Made by a program: the position numbers and the translations under genes
Source: Guyanagaster necrorhizus
Taxonomy: Eukaryota > Basidiomycota > Agaricomycetes > Agaricales > Physalacriaceae
Direction of reading: 5' to 3'
Assembly: GCF_019112545.1 (NCBI RefSeq)
Contig: NW_025064882.1
Coordinates: 696,928-760,927 of the forward strand
Length of the DNA stretch: 64,000 nucleotides
Part shown: one piece after another, positions 26,081-37,171 of the stretch
Position numbering within the stretch: position 1 is the first letter of the stretch
Layout of the letters: every line of letters begins with the position of its first letter
Notes under the pieces: model-generated
The model's input: the letters and a program-made list of their open reading frames with translations, nothing else
Database searches by the model: none
What the model was told of the DNA's origin: nothing

Positions 26081-27326
26081 ATGTCATCTTGGAATGTCGC
26101 TTTTCTCCAACCGACTGGCGCCCATGATTCAATCAAGCGGGCGTTGATTGTTTTGAATCAGCCCTTCTCTTTGACACTTCTGCGTCGTCTCTGGACATCA
26201 TCACACTGGCGTTGCTGTGCGGACGGAGGAGCCAACAGACTGTATGACACCGTTGAAAACAAGGAATCGTTGAGTGATATTCCTTCTTCCTACATACTGA
26301 CACTAACGTACATAGATATCTGCCGGACCTCGTAACGGGAGATTTCGACTCCATACGAACTGAAGTCCGTGCTTATTACACGTCCAAAGTGCGCTCGCTG
26401 TTACTATTACTTGGCTAGAATTCCAATATGACATAGGGAATATCTGTCATTCATAGTAGCGACCAAGACTCCACTGATCTCATGAAGTCTATGCAAGCCC
26501 TGTCTTCTCTCCAAGTTCCTGATGAAGAGGTATCCCGCTCTCACTACGAAATGTGATTCCACAGGTGACTTTCCTGACAGAACCTGTCCAGCCATGGGAA
26601 GTTATAATTCTTGGCGGGCTTGCTGGACGTTTGGATCAGACAATACACACCTTATCCTACCTCCACAAGCTTCGCAAGGACCTTTCTAAACGAGTATTTG
26701 CCGTAACAGATGATAATGTTGGATGGGTTCTCAACAGCGTTTGCCATCTTTCTCTCACATTTTCTGCCCACTTATTTATCATACCCTAGGGAGAGCATTC
26801 TATTAGGATTAACCACTCTGTTCTCGGAAAGACATGTGGTTTACTTCCAGTAGGCGTAGACTCAACGATAATTTCCACGACGGGATTGCAGTGGAATCTC
26901 AGTACGTGACTCAACCCTTTTCGTCCTATCATCCTCATTTCATTTTCAGCGGAGACCGTGTCCTCCTTTGATGGCATGGTATCCACGTCGAACCACCTTG
27001 TTCCATTCTCAGACACAGTCTGGATCAAGACCACTAAGCCCATATGGTGGACGATGGAGCTACACGCAGAAATCACTGTCTTGTACTTTGCCGGGGCTTC
27101 AACAGCAACGGGAATGGCCGAGGAGGCCGTACCAATTCCGATAAACGGTCTCTCGTTGTCGAACCTACGCGATCTGCTGATTTCCAGGCATCCCAACACT
27201 GGTTTGGACAAGATTTTAGAAACATGCCAGTGGAGCGTTAATGAGGAAATGGTTGATCATCCATTGTCTTGCGAGCTAACAGAGGGTGCTGAGGTCGCTG
27301 TCATTTGTCCGGTTTCTGGTGGTTGA
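26081..27326 (+). CDS. Thiamine pyrophosphokinase fused to MoaD/MOCS2A-like domain
   Basis: Six exons (26081-26241, 26316-26388, 26437-26529, 26565-26738, 26790-26901, 26950-27326) join to 329 residues. Residues 1-240 are thiamine pyrophosphokinase: CCADGGANR, YLPDLVTGDFDSIR, a DQDSTDLMK motif, ILGGLAGRLDQTI, GLLPVG and FDGMVSTSNHL. This enzyme makes thiamine diphosphate from thiamine and ATP. The usual family end (KPIWWTMEL) runs on without a stop into about 85 residues of ubiquitin fold: ITVLYFAGAS, SLSNLRDLL, WSVNEEMV, LTEGAEVAVICPVSGG and stop. That is the MoaD/MOCS2A pattern, and the free C-terminal Gly-Gly that becomes the thiocarboxylate in molybdopterin synthesis is intact. The intron at 26242-26315 is required to keep frame; the one at 26530-26564 is only 35 nt. 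The ATG at 27054 could in principle also start the MoaD part alone. Confidence 0.88.
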
Positions 27327-28040
27327 AGCTAAAGCTGGGAAGACCACTATTTTAGGTATCATACTCTAGTGCTTAACTGTTCCTTCATTGATCTTCATTG
27401 TTGCTTAGATGCTGCGTGATTAAACTTAGAGACCAAGGGGAGCAAGGCGCTGCCCATCGATACATTGTGAATGGTTATCATGACGGCTGTCGGTGTTTTC
27501 TGAGTTCATGATAGGAAAGAGCTTGCCTCAGTCCCAGCCTCCTCGTGCACACGTGTATTCTCGGAACACTCCGCCTCCCTGCAATACGCGCTTTCTACGT
27601 CCGAAACGACCATCTTGTTTTGGTTTCGCCGAATACGTTCATTGCCTTGTTCGTCTTCCGTATTCGCCTGTGCCCGGTGGCTGGATGAATGTCCGGCCTT
27701 TTGCCTTTTTAAAGGAAGTCCGGACACGCTTTACCACGCTGTAGGGCGCTCAGTCCCCGGAATAAAATGGGTAACCATTGCATCCCGGCGACATTGTTCA
27801 AATTTCAAGTATGCCAGCAACTCATATTCGCTCCCCTTGTGTTCGAATAAGCGAGCATATCAGGCCCTTTCACAATGCCCCTTCAAGAAATGCTCTTTGT
27901 CAATAAGTACAAAAGGATGCCTGACTGATGATCGAATCCATCGCTGTCCCCATTTAAGTTCGCGCACTCAAAACACATATCCAGCTTCTCTTCCTTTAGC
28001 TCTTTTCCCCCTGGGAACTTGGTCGTACTCACTTGTAGCT
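27327..28040. other. Intergenic 710 bases
   Basis: Between the TPK-MoaD gene and a possible small secreted-protein gene. A 168-residue frame starts at 27615 but has no motif, and its only signal-like stretch is the downstream gene's own start. No gene called. Confidence 0.35.
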
Positions 28041-28345
28041 ATGCAATCCAAAATTATCTGGAGAGCATTCGTGCTCGTTGGAGCGTGCGGTGAGTTCAGC
28101 CACTTTTTCTTTGACTATTGATGAACGCGTCTCATTGTGCCTCTAGCGCCTGTGGTAGTGTCCTCGTCCCCGGTGCCTCTACATGTTGGAGCGGAAAGCT
28201 ATAATCTCGTGCGTGTCTATTTCGCGTTCATCCTTCTAGGTTGTCTTGACGTTTCTTTCAGGATGCTTTCGCACGTCGTTCTCAACAGGTAAAAGATCCA
28301 CCAGTTGAAAGAGGTGGATGTCTGCGTTTCGCTTGCTTCCGTTGA
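28041..28345 (+). CDS. Putative small secreted protein
   Basis: Three exons (28041-28089, 28147-28208, 28262-28345) join in frame to 64 residues. The first 25 or so residues look like a signal peptide (basic start, then WRAFVLVGACAPVVV). The mature part would be short with two cysteines (GGCLRFACFR at the end). Splice signals are canonical. Nothing identifies the family, and the model could be wrong at the 3' end, because a gt follows SQQ and an intron could continue from there. Confidence 0.35.
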
Positions 28346-28947
28346 TACTGTTGGTGTGTCAAACCTTTCGTGCTTTATACGGCATTTTCACATTGTCGCT
28401 CTGGCAGTCACGATGATAAATCATGCCCGGACACGATTTGAACACGACTAACGTACCGACTAATTTTACTGGTTCGTCTTTTAAAACCTCGCGGATCGAG
28501 AGAGATTCTTATGTCTTTCATAGCAGAAGCACATTTTCCTCTATCACATCTCCTCATGACCAAGGGGTGGGTTCACTGCGTTGGCACGGGTGGCTAGTGC
28601 ATCATGGACTCAATTGTTTTCAATCTTATCTCTTGGCCATGGCGTCCACTCCTTTCTTGGTCTCACGTTACGATTTTTTCTCATTTCATTCATTCATTCA
28701 TCGTTGGACACTCCATCTCATTCATACCTGTGCATTCACTGCTGTACTAGTAGCTGAGCATAAGACTGTTGTACAATTTCCATTCGGCGGATCCTACTGT
28801 AACTACCTAGCACGCACACAAGGCACAACGAAATGTGACGTTAAGCAGCAACCGGGATCCACCCCAAAAGATGTCGACTTCAGGGCCTTTGTGCAGTATA
28901 AGGGCCTGAGCGGAGTCACAGTAGCGCGCCAGTTCGTCGGAGAAGTA
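28346..28947. other. Intergenic 600 bases
   Basis: A 182-residue plus-strand frame (28423-28971) covers most of this stretch. It has low-complexity histidine/phenylalanine runs, no motif, and runs into the CCDC174-like gene on the other strand. I do not call it a gene. Confidence 0.35.
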
Positions 28948-30357
28948 TCATTTCCCTTTCTTTCTATTTAGAATGTCATTCTCCAGAGACGCAAGGAAGA
29001 CATCTGCCTCATCCGACCTGCTCTTTCCTTTGCCTCTACTCCACCTCTTCTCTGTGACTTGCCGACTTTCCAAGACCGCAAACGGATCTGGAGTCATGCT
29101 AGTCATGTCGCGCTCGGGTTCTGGTGCTCCTGCCACAAACACTGCTGTTTCATCATCGCCTTTGGAAAGAAGCGTCGTTAATATTGTCGAGTCGTCGGCG
29201 ACCGCTGGTTCGCCCTTCAACTTGCGTCGCTTGGCTTCGATCTTCCTTCTCCGTTCCTCAATTTCTCTTTTCCTCTTCTCCACACCTTTTCCAACGCCTT
29301 CGCCGGTACTGCCGTTCTCGCCTCCACTGGCGACCATTCCCTCGACGCTGATATCCACTGCACCTTGTCCTTGTCGCGCCTGCTGCGTCTTCTCTCGCGC
29401 AGCACGTAGTTCCTCCATCTGTCTCTGCCGTGTTTCTTCGTCACCCGAAAATTGATAGAAACCAGCACCCTTCGCGCGGACTTCGCTCGAGGCATCATAA
29501 TGCACTCCGAGGGGGTTGTTCTCTTCAGCATGCATTTTCTCAATTTCGGCAATACGGTCAGCGGAGGGCGTGTATATTGGGAAGTGGTTGACAGGATTAC
29601 GGATTATTATGTCCCTGGGAAGTGAGGTGAATGCACGAGCACGATAAGTGCGAAAGATGGCAAACGTACTCATCTTCATCTACCTCTTCTGAAGGAGCGC
29701 CAGGAAGCAATTCTCTTGGTATCTCAGACCGCCGAGCAGTTCGTATACGTCCAAACTCATCTTCATACTCGATGATAGGGTCATTAACATCCTAGGGGGC
29801 AAAATTGAGTGACAAAAAGGGGTTGATATATGCTGGATATACATACATCCGGGGCATGAGGAACAGTCAGCGATTCATCAATATCATCTTCATCGTCTTC
29901 CCACTCAGGTGGCTTCAAGTCAAACTAAGACAATGGCCGTCAGCCTTGGTCGACAACAGAGAAAGAAATTCACATCAACTAAAAGCGTATCAAACTGCTT
30001 CTCGCTCAATCCCCCACTCTTTCCCTTCCTCAGTTTGTCGTATATCTTTGCCTTGCGTTCCAGCGTCGCTCGTGCCGAGTCAAGCGTAGGCTTGCTGATA
30101 GCCTCCAATTCGATGTCTCTCGCTGCACGACTGCTGACGCCCTTGTTCTTCCTAGCCCATACCGTAGGTTTCTGAACAGATTCGTAAGTCGAGTCTAGGA
30201 GGACTTGCGAGCGCATCACCTTTTCCGGCTTGGAGGGTTTCTTTCCAGAGGCTGAATTCCTAGCGAATTCCTCCTCCTTCTTCGCAAGCTCCGCCTTGAG
30301 GTCCAGGAACGAGCTAGCACTGATGCCCTTGGCCTTGGACTTTGCGGCGTGCGTCAT
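28948..30357 (-). CDS. CCDC174-like coiled-coil protein
   Basis: Four exons (30357-29974, 29924-29847, 29791-29670, 29614-28948) join in frame to 416 residues. The N-terminus SASSFLDLKAELAKKEEEF, the acidic centre WEDDEDDIDES, DEFGRIRTAR, and RAKGAGFYQFSGDEETRQRQMEELRAAR match the CCDC174 family, nuclear proteins linked to the spliceosome and exon-junction complex. A long basic coiled coil follows (KRKREIEERRRKIEAKRRKLKG). The same frame stays open for about 290 bases upstream of the chosen ATG, but that part does not resemble the family, whose members start close to the LDLKAEL block. The role in splicing is inferred from the family. Confidence 0.82.
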
Positions 30358-31356
30358 TAACGAGCTCAAGGTTGGCCGAAGGGCCAATGGCCTAGGTAAA
30401 CACATGCAAACACCCGCCTTCTGTCGGCCAAATATCGGGCCGCCGGCAAAATTCCAGTCTAGATCTCTTCCAAGAGCCACGCTCAATTCAGGGTAATGCC
30501 TCGACGTCAATTTTCCGTATGTATCATATCCCGCTAAATACAATCCGCCACTCACGTCATAAATTGACAGTCTGGTTATTTCTTCATCCCTCTCCGTGGG
30601 GGAACAGCCACGATCCTCAGGGACGCGGGCGAGGAACGTGAGCAATGATCACACATTGGATGCGATCGTTCAACTCGTATGGATTTATGCTGATCGTCGA
30701 TCGTGTGTTTTCACCGATTACCTGGACGCGAACCCAGGCGCGCGCGCGTCTCTGGACATGTCGGAAACCGATGATGAAAACAGAGTTGCCGCAAAAAGTC
30801 ATCTGCGGCTCGACCAAAAAACACAAGCTTTTTTGTGAAAGCAAAACAGGAATTTCTATATAATCCATGTACTCCTATTCTCTAAAACCTGTGTCTTGTT
30901 CACCATGTTTGTGGTCTCACCTAATAATCTGACACACCGTCCGCGATCTCTTTCTGCCTATGATATCAATTCAAGACACAAGATTTCATTTGTGAATCAT
31001 CAGTGGGAAATTTATTGCATTTGAAGCTAGTTCTCCCGAAAGGATGGTATACTATCGATGGTCCTTCCATCACAGAGAGGCATACATGCACGTCTCGCAT
31101 GTTCACCGTACATATAGAAAAGTTTGACACGACGAAGACGTGCGAAGAACAAAAATAGTAAGCTAAGGAAGCCTCGATTATACACAATTTCATTCGAATC
31201 CGTACCATACACCCCATTTTACTGCATATCAAGAAGAGGTGAGCGAAAAGAGGCCGGGATTACAAAATGGGGAACAAAAAAAAAACGGACTAAGGAGAAG
31301 TGCTGTAAGGTAGAATTACAAGGGGCATTGCAGTTGTCCAAGTGCATATCGATGAA
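30358..31356. other. Intergenic 1 kb
   Basis: Holds the CCDC174-like promoter and the 3' untranslated region of the GATA gene, both minus strand. A purine-rich A-run lies near 31270. Small frames are not supported. Confidence 0.4.
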
Positions 31357-33132
31357 TCAGCGCCTACTATCGTCCCTCTCCCACTTCTCATACCTTCTTT
31401 CGTAGCTTAAACCACCGTTCGTCGTGGGAGGAGCAGCCAACGGGCTCGTGTGCGCATAGTATCGTCCTCCCCCACTTGGTCCGTCCTCGTAGCTAGGGAA
31501 GCTGTCGTTAGTACCGCCTCCACCTCCACCTCCACCATCAGGCGAGCTCCCACCGCTTCCTCCACCATTACGATACGACCGATAATAGTCATATCCCGGT
31601 GCACCTCCATAGTCATAACTCGATGCCACCGATGATCCTGCAGACCGCGGAGGAGTCGCCGAATTCTGTTCACGCTCCCTCTTGACGACATTAAGGGACA
31701 AGGAACTCTTTTCCTTCCTCCCATTACCAGAAGCCTTGTGGTGGTGCGAAGCGCTCGGAACACTTCCCTCCTTTTTAGCGCGGGAGCGGGCGTAACGGAG
31801 ACCGCAGCTAAGAAGATTTTTTGAAAAAAAAAAGAGGAGTCAACACCACGAAGACAGGGGGTGAGAGGGTTACACACGCATTGCACAACTCTTTCCTGCC
31901 GCTGGGTCCCTTGCGCCATTCGGGACTACTAGTTGCCTTGCAGCTACTGCACTTGAGCACGCCTACCGGGCGGTTTCCGTGACCCCTCTGAGATTGGCCG
32001 GCTGGTGGAGGGGATACACGGCGTCTGGGTGCCGGCACAGAGTCTTCTGGGGGACTGGGCGGCGGTGGAAGATAGGTGTATTGGTTGCTGCCTTCATGGG
32101 ACCTGTTGGCGTCGTAAGAGGGGTAGCACCTGTCCCAAGACGGTGGAGGAGGCGGCTGATAGGAATAGGCCGAAGGATTTGGATTTGGGTAATAAGGAGG
32201 ACTGGTCGGGCCAGGGAGAGGATACGGAGTGTGGTGGTCGTAGGAAGAAGGCATGGTAGAGTTAGGGGGCGAGTCAACTTTGTGGCATGCAAATATGACG
32301 CTGCCTTTAATAGAAAGTCAGCGGTCGTGTCAGCATGTTTAGCCCCTATCCGATGAGAGCCAAGCACGCACGTACCATGCGGAATGAAGACGCTCTCGAC
32401 GTGGCCGACGCCTTGCACGGGCTGGGCAGACTTGAACCTGCGTGTACAAGAGGTCTTGGCGTCGTTGTTGACGGCGTTGACGTTGATGTCGTTGGCGAGA
32501 CGGGCAAACTCGCGAGTTGAGGGCGGGTCCACGGGCGGCCATGAGATGACGAGATCTTTGGCGGTATCGTTGTTGAGGATCTGGAAGACCCGTGAAGTCG
32601 ACGCCGTTTGTGGTGCGCACAGGAAGAGTCGCTTGAAGAGCATCTGGACTTGCTCCGAGCTGAGTACAGGGGTGCCACACCAGTTTGACCAAGACGTCTT
32701 GCTCGTCTGGTCGTTGTCCGCCGCCGGATCGATGTCGACGATGGCATGAATGAAGCAGAGCACAAGGCCCTCGGCAGCCCAGTTGATGACGACATCGACG
32801 GCCATGTAGTTTGCGTCTACAGCGATTTTATCTGCCGCGGGAAAGTCGGGTGCGGAGCCCGCGTACCCCAGGTCGCGACGAATCTTGGAGAGCCGTGCAA
32901 ACCTCACTCGGGTTACCGACCCATGTAGCGTCCGGCTCTCCAGGACGGTACCGAGATCATGCTTGGCCGACGACTGTTCGTCTGGATGAACAAACTCGAG
33001 TAGGGATTTTCCAGCCAAGGCCTCTGCTTGCTCCGCTAGGTGGTACTGCAGCACCGGGTCGAGATAGATGAACTGCAAGTCACCAGAGAGCAGCGACCAG
33101 TAGCACCGCGTGTGGCTGACGGGAGGGGACAT
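31357..33132 (-). CDS. PAS-domain GATA-type zinc-finger transcription factor
   Basis: Three exons (33132-32376, 32304-31878, 31807-31357) join in frame to 544 residues. The first 80 residues form a PAS-like domain ([27 protein letters not shown]). A single GATA finger lies at about residues 375-400, [20 protein letters not shown] then LCNAC with [11 protein letters not shown], the 18-residue-loop type of White Collar-like fungal factors. The intron at 31808-31877 splits the last Cys codon pair. Proline-rich and glycine-rich linkers flank the finger, including a run of nine glycines (about 31520-31555 on the plus strand). PAS plus GATA recalls WC-2, the light-response partner, but the PAS sequence differs enough that I do not name it so. 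It starts 133 bases from a divergent ankyrin gene. Confidence 0.9.
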
Positions 33133-33265
33133 GAAAATCTCGTCTTGGGGAGGGATTGTCGTGGTAGTCAGCTACGATCGATCAAGAGGGAAGTTTGCCT
33201 TCGATCGTCCCACGTGGCACTGCCTGATTATGTAACAGAGCCCTGTTTTTTTTTTCTTCCCTTCC
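33133..33265. promoter_or_regulatory. Short divergent promoter region
   Basis: 133 bases between the start codons of the PAS-GATA factor and the ankyrin protein. It contains two overlapping cgatcgatc-like motifs near 33176-33204 and a T-run near 33246. Shared control is likely from the spacing alone. Confidence 0.45.
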
Positions 33266-33693
33266 ATGTCCAACATCTGGATCGCGGCTGGTGATGGGGA
33301 CCTGGCCCGTGTAGAGGAGCTGGTCCTGGCTGGAACTTTGCCTAATATACCAGACGAGTTTACGTATACTCCGATGCATGCAGCAGCGTCTTATGGTCAC
33401 ATACATGTGCTTGAGTTTTTGTTGGCCCACGGTGGGGATGTGAATATCACCGATGATGATGGCGAGACGCCTCTCTACGTAGTAGAAGACGTTGTTACCG
33501 CTCGCTGGCTCATCGATCATGGCGCCGTCATTGATAGAACCAATAACGAGGGTGTGTCGGTAGGTTGTTGCCATCTCAAGTTGGTTATATAGTCACTAAA
33601 TTGATTCTTCAGCCTATCGAGTCACTCGCCGAAGAGTTTTCCCAAGTAGCCGAGTTTCTACAGGCAGAGATTGCTATACGAAAAGTGGATTAA
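33266..33693 (+). CDS. Small ankyrin-repeat protein
   Basis: Two exons (33266-33559, 33613-33693) join to 124 residues. Three ankyrin repeats fill most of it: IWIAAGDGDLARVEELV, TPMHAAASYGHIHVLEFLLAHGGDVNITDDDGETPLYVV, and ARWLIDHGAVIDRTNNEG. A short helix follows (AEEFSQVAEFLQAEI). It resembles small fungal ankyrin proteins such as S. pombe C105.02c and budding-yeast Yar1. Yar1 is a chaperone for ribosomal protein Rps3, but similarity in the repeats alone does not establish that role. Confidence 0.85.
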
Positions 33694-34106
33694 AGACCTG
33701 GAATGAAGTGATGCCAGGGTCCCTGATCGTCGATCGCGAGTCGATTGCTCGAATGACATGTACGGTATATCTCTTTCTCGCCTTTTTAATTACTAAAGTA
33801 CATGGATAGTGACTCGGTTTCCTCAGCTCGCACGTACCAGGATTTTACCCAAACTGAAACTGGTATTTGCAGCTTTTTCGTCTAGTTTCGCCCGATCGTA
33901 TACCTTCAATAAAACATAGTTTGACATTGGAATGAATGATTATTTCGCCACAATTCATTATTCGTGCGGTATTCCGTAACGTTCCTGGAGATGAGTATGT
34001 TCCTTGCGACGTAAAGTAACCGTTGGGGCCGTTCCTCTGAAATGAACGGCGCAAAGTTTAAGTTAGAATCAATGCATGTGACATCGTGGCTGTGCAAGCG
34101 TTGACC
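33694..34106. other. Intergenic 410 bases
   Basis: 3' region of the ankyrin gene and promoter of the PRMT5 gene, AT-rich. A frame open from 34086 enters PRMT5 but has no ATG before 34107. Confidence 0.4.
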
Positions 34107-36298
34107 ATGTCGGTTTGTCTGCTCACGACGACTGGCGACACCGACGAGGGCGGATGCGTGCAGCTGACCACCGACGCCTGGCACACACGATGGAAGCGCA
34201 TGTGCACCGGCACAGGGGACTCGTCCAGTGAAACGTGGCGGACCGCCCCCGCCTTTGAGCCTGCCGACCTCATCCCGACTGCGCCGCCAGTGACGTGCAC
34301 GGTGCTCGTCTCCCCATGGCTCCAGCTCGACGCCAATGACGCCGGGGTACGGCACGACACGGAGATCGCCCTTCGGCAAGAGCTCGCACACTGCACGTTT
34401 CTCAACCTCACCTCTGCCATCCTCCCTGTGCCACACCTGGCGCACACCCCGTCATACGCCCGCGCGACCTATGCCGCCCTATCCTCCTCGCCCCTCCTCC
34501 GCCTCGCCGTCCGCCTCCCGATCTACGTTTCCTCGGCAGACTTTTGCGCCCCGTGGCAGACGTGGGACTCGATCCGGACGTTGTGCGAGTATCATCCCCG
34601 GTTGAGCCTCGCGCTAGACTTGACGCCGCCTCTCCCGACGCTGCTCCCGCCCATCACCGGGGCGTACGCCGCAGAACCCATCTCGCATATCATGATCTCG
34701 GCGCATTCGTTTATATCCAACGCAAAAGGGTATCCGGTCCTCCCGAAAACGACGCAGTCCCTGGTACGGGGCCTGCTGACGTCGGTGCCGACGGTGTCGT
34801 TTGTCCTGTCTCATACTGACGCCAAATTGCATGCAGAGGGGGGAGGAGACGCTTACAGGCAGTATTTACATCATCTGATACGGACGACGCAGGCGAGGGA
34901 AGGGAGCGTCGAGGCGTATGCTCGAGGGTATGGCGATTTCTTGCAGGCGCCGTTGCAGCCATTGCAGGACAACTTGCAGAATGCGACATATGAGACGTTT
35001 GAGCAGGATCCGGTGAAATATGCAAACTATGAAGAGGCTATTTATCGGGCTCTGGTTGATAGAGCAGCTATGGAGCATATGTATGTGTGTCTACTTGTTT
35101 CATAAAAAAAACAACCGCCAATCGTTCATCAGCGTTCTCTGTGTCTCTGGCGCCGGACGAGGTCCCCTCATTACTCGTGCCCTTGCTGCACTTTTACGTG
35201 CCTCTGCAAAGTCGTATACTTTGTATGCCATCGAAAAGAACCCGTCGGCGTATCTTGTCCTGCAGCAAACATTCCCACATGTGCACCTCTTGTTTGGAGA
35301 CATGCGATCCGTGGAGATGCCTGAAAAGGTGGACATTGTGATCAGCGAGTTGCTCGGCTCGTTTGGGGACAATGAACTCTCACCAGAGTGTTTGGATGGT
35401 GTGGAAAGATGGATGAAGCGTGAGTTTGTTTGAATATTCGTTGACGTTTGCTCAAGGTGATTATATGCAGCATCGGCGATATCCATACCCTCGTCGTACA
35501 CGGCGCATCTGTCGCCATTGTCGTCGTCAAAACTGTACAACGAGGCGCGAAACACTTCTGGGACAGGAATCGGCGGTGAGATTCCGTACGTGGTCATGTT
35601 CCAGGCAGTGAGGCGACTGAGCCCGACTGTGGCTGATTGCTGGGGCTTTGAGCACCCGCGGTTTGAGGAGGAAGGGCCGATAAAGGGAGATACACGAATG
35701 TCAAAGCGATACACGCAGAGTGCGATGAATCCGATGCTTCTGGTGCCGCCCAAGGATAATGGACATAATGTTCGGAGTGCAGAGATGGTGTTTGATATCC
35801 CAGAGGAGGGTGTGCTGCATGGGTTTGCAGGGTACTTTGAGGCAGTGCTGTATGATACAGTGGGACTGAGTATCCACCCGGACCACAAGGATGTGGTAAG
35901 CAAGGATATGCTTAGTTGGTTCCCAATGTTTTTCCCCATCAGAGTGAGTATAAAAATATTTTTATTGTACTGTACTAAACAAGAAATATTAGGAACCAAT
36001 GTACTTGGCTGCTCACTCTGAGCTGCATGTGAGCATGTGGCGACTGACGGATGGTAAACGTGTATGGTACGAGTGGTGTGCAGAAGGGTATTTGAAAGGG
36101 GGATTTGAGAAGAGCAAGGGATGGAGACGGTCATCGCAAGCATCGAGCTCACCGATGTTTCATGCGCCGCCGAGTCCAATGGCTGATGCAGTGGAGACGG
36201 TTGTTCATGGACAGGTGGAGGGAGGAGGAGGAAAGATTAAGATTGGGCAGACTGGGCTACATAATGTTGGGGGTCGAAGTAGCTGGATTGGATTGTAG
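34107..36298 (+). CDS. skb1: Protein arginine N-methyltransferase 5 (PRMT5/Skb1/Hsl7)
   Basis: Four exons (34107-35080, 35133-35419, 35471-35943, 35993-36298) join in frame to 679 residues. The N-terminal 300 residues form the TIM-barrel part typical of PRMT5. Then come KYANYEEAIYRAL, the SAM-binding VSGAGRGPL, and the double-E loop SELLGSFGDNELSPECLDG with its two catalytic glutamates. The beta-barrel domain follows (HKDVVSKDMLSWFPMFFP, WRLTDGKRVWYEW). The enzyme makes symmetric dimethylarginine on histones, Sm proteins and others, and in yeasts also affects the Swe1/Wee1 and Pak pathways. The C-terminus has a Gly-rich insert near 36220. Its stop lies only 12 bases from the stop of the convergent F-box gene. 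Confidence 0.95.
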
Positions 36299-36310
36299 TA
36301 TTTTTTTTTT

Positions 36311-37144
36311 TTATTTACACGGGCCCGGGTAGTGCAGCTCTACAGTGACCTCGATGCCCATGTCCAGCAACAATTGTGCGAGTCGAAGGCCTGTACAAAT
36401 ATGGACTGCAATGTGTACACGGCGGGGAGAAGAGGTGAGCAAGATTGACTCCCACCAATCGACGGCGTGCTGATCGGTGAGATCGATGGACAAGTCTGCG
36501 ATTGCGCTGACGTCGAGCAGTTCACCTGGGTGGGAATTGCGAAGAACGAGTTGCTGGAGGTTGTTGGCGGCGTCGAGCATGTGGCGGATATCGGCGGCAG
36601 TTGCATTGACAACCTCGAGGCGACGGACACGCCGGACGAGACCGACGACCCAGCGGGCACTGCTGCCTGTTTTGAGCTCGACATGGAGAGTGTCTAAATC
36701 GGGAGAGTCTCCTTTTTGTCCGCAAGACCTAAACTGCAGATAGCAGTCGACGTGGAGGGTTGTGAGACGACGGAAGCGTCTGAGAAAGACGTAGAGGACG
36801 GCAGGGTCACGGATAAAGATGGAGGAGCCTGTGAGGGATATGGTGTGCACGTCGGCGAGGGAGTCGAGGAAGGGGTCAGAGGCGTAGAGGATGTCGGTGA
36901 AAGAAGCGTGCTCGACATTGGGCAGGTCTACCGGGACGCCGACGTGGGTGCTGATGGATACGGAGCGGACACACGACCGGGGAATGGCTTGGAGCCTTCT
37001 CTTGGAGTCCACATTGACATGACGGAAGAGATGGGTGCGTGTTCTGGGGAGAAAGGAACGGGAGACAAGGGAGCACGACTTGAGGGCAGGCTTGTCTAGA
37101 TGGTCGATGATCTCGTCGACGAGTTCTTGTGCGAGTCGATTCAT
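36311..37144 (-). CDS. F-box-like protein
   Basis: A single-exon gene of 277 residues. The N-terminus MNRLAQELVDEIIDHLDKP, ALKSCSLVSRSFLPRTRTHLF is the F-box-like start common in Agaricomycete proteins. The rest has weak leucine-rich periodicity (LTTLHVD, LQQLVLRNSHPGELLDVS). No substrate can be guessed. It is GC-rich and convergent with PRMT5, so the two 3' untranslated regions almost certainly overlap. Confidence 0.82.
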   Translation of the reverse strand: MNRLAQELVDEIIDHLDKPALKSCSLVSRSFLPRTRTHLFRHVNVDSKRRLQAIPRSCVRSVSISTHVGVPVDLPNVEHASFTDILYASDPFLDSLADVHTISLTGSSIFIRDPAVLYVFLRRFRRLTTLHVDCYLQFRSCGQKGDSPDLDTLHVELKTGSSARWVVGLVRRVRRLEVVNATAADIRHMLDAANNLQQLVLRNSHPGELLDVSAIADLSIDLTDQHAVDWWESILLTSSPRRVHIAVHICTGLRLAQLLLDMGIEVTVELHYPGPCK

Positions 37145-37171
37145 GGTAAAGGTGGTAGGTATTACAAACTC

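Noticed and set aside
26242..26315. Apparent one-base frameshift in thiamine pyrophosphokinase between ADGGANRLYD and YLPDLVTGD
   Set aside because: A canonical 74-nt intron beginning gtatga after the CT of the Leu codon restores the frame, giving GGANRLYLPDL. No damage is needed.
28423..28971. 182-residue plus-strand frame as a gene
   Set aside because: Low-complexity, no motif, no acceptable splice link to the upstream small secreted-protein model, and it overlaps the end of the gene on the other strand.
30358..30645. N-terminal extension of the CCDC174-like protein by about 96 residues
   Set aside because: The frame is open, but the added sequence does not resemble the family, whose members start near the conserved LDLKAEL block. 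Probably chance.
31357..33132. Naming the PAS-GATA factor White Collar 2
   Set aside because: PAS plus one GATA finger fits in outline, but the PAS-like sequence and the linker layout do not clearly match WC-2; a tree would be needed.
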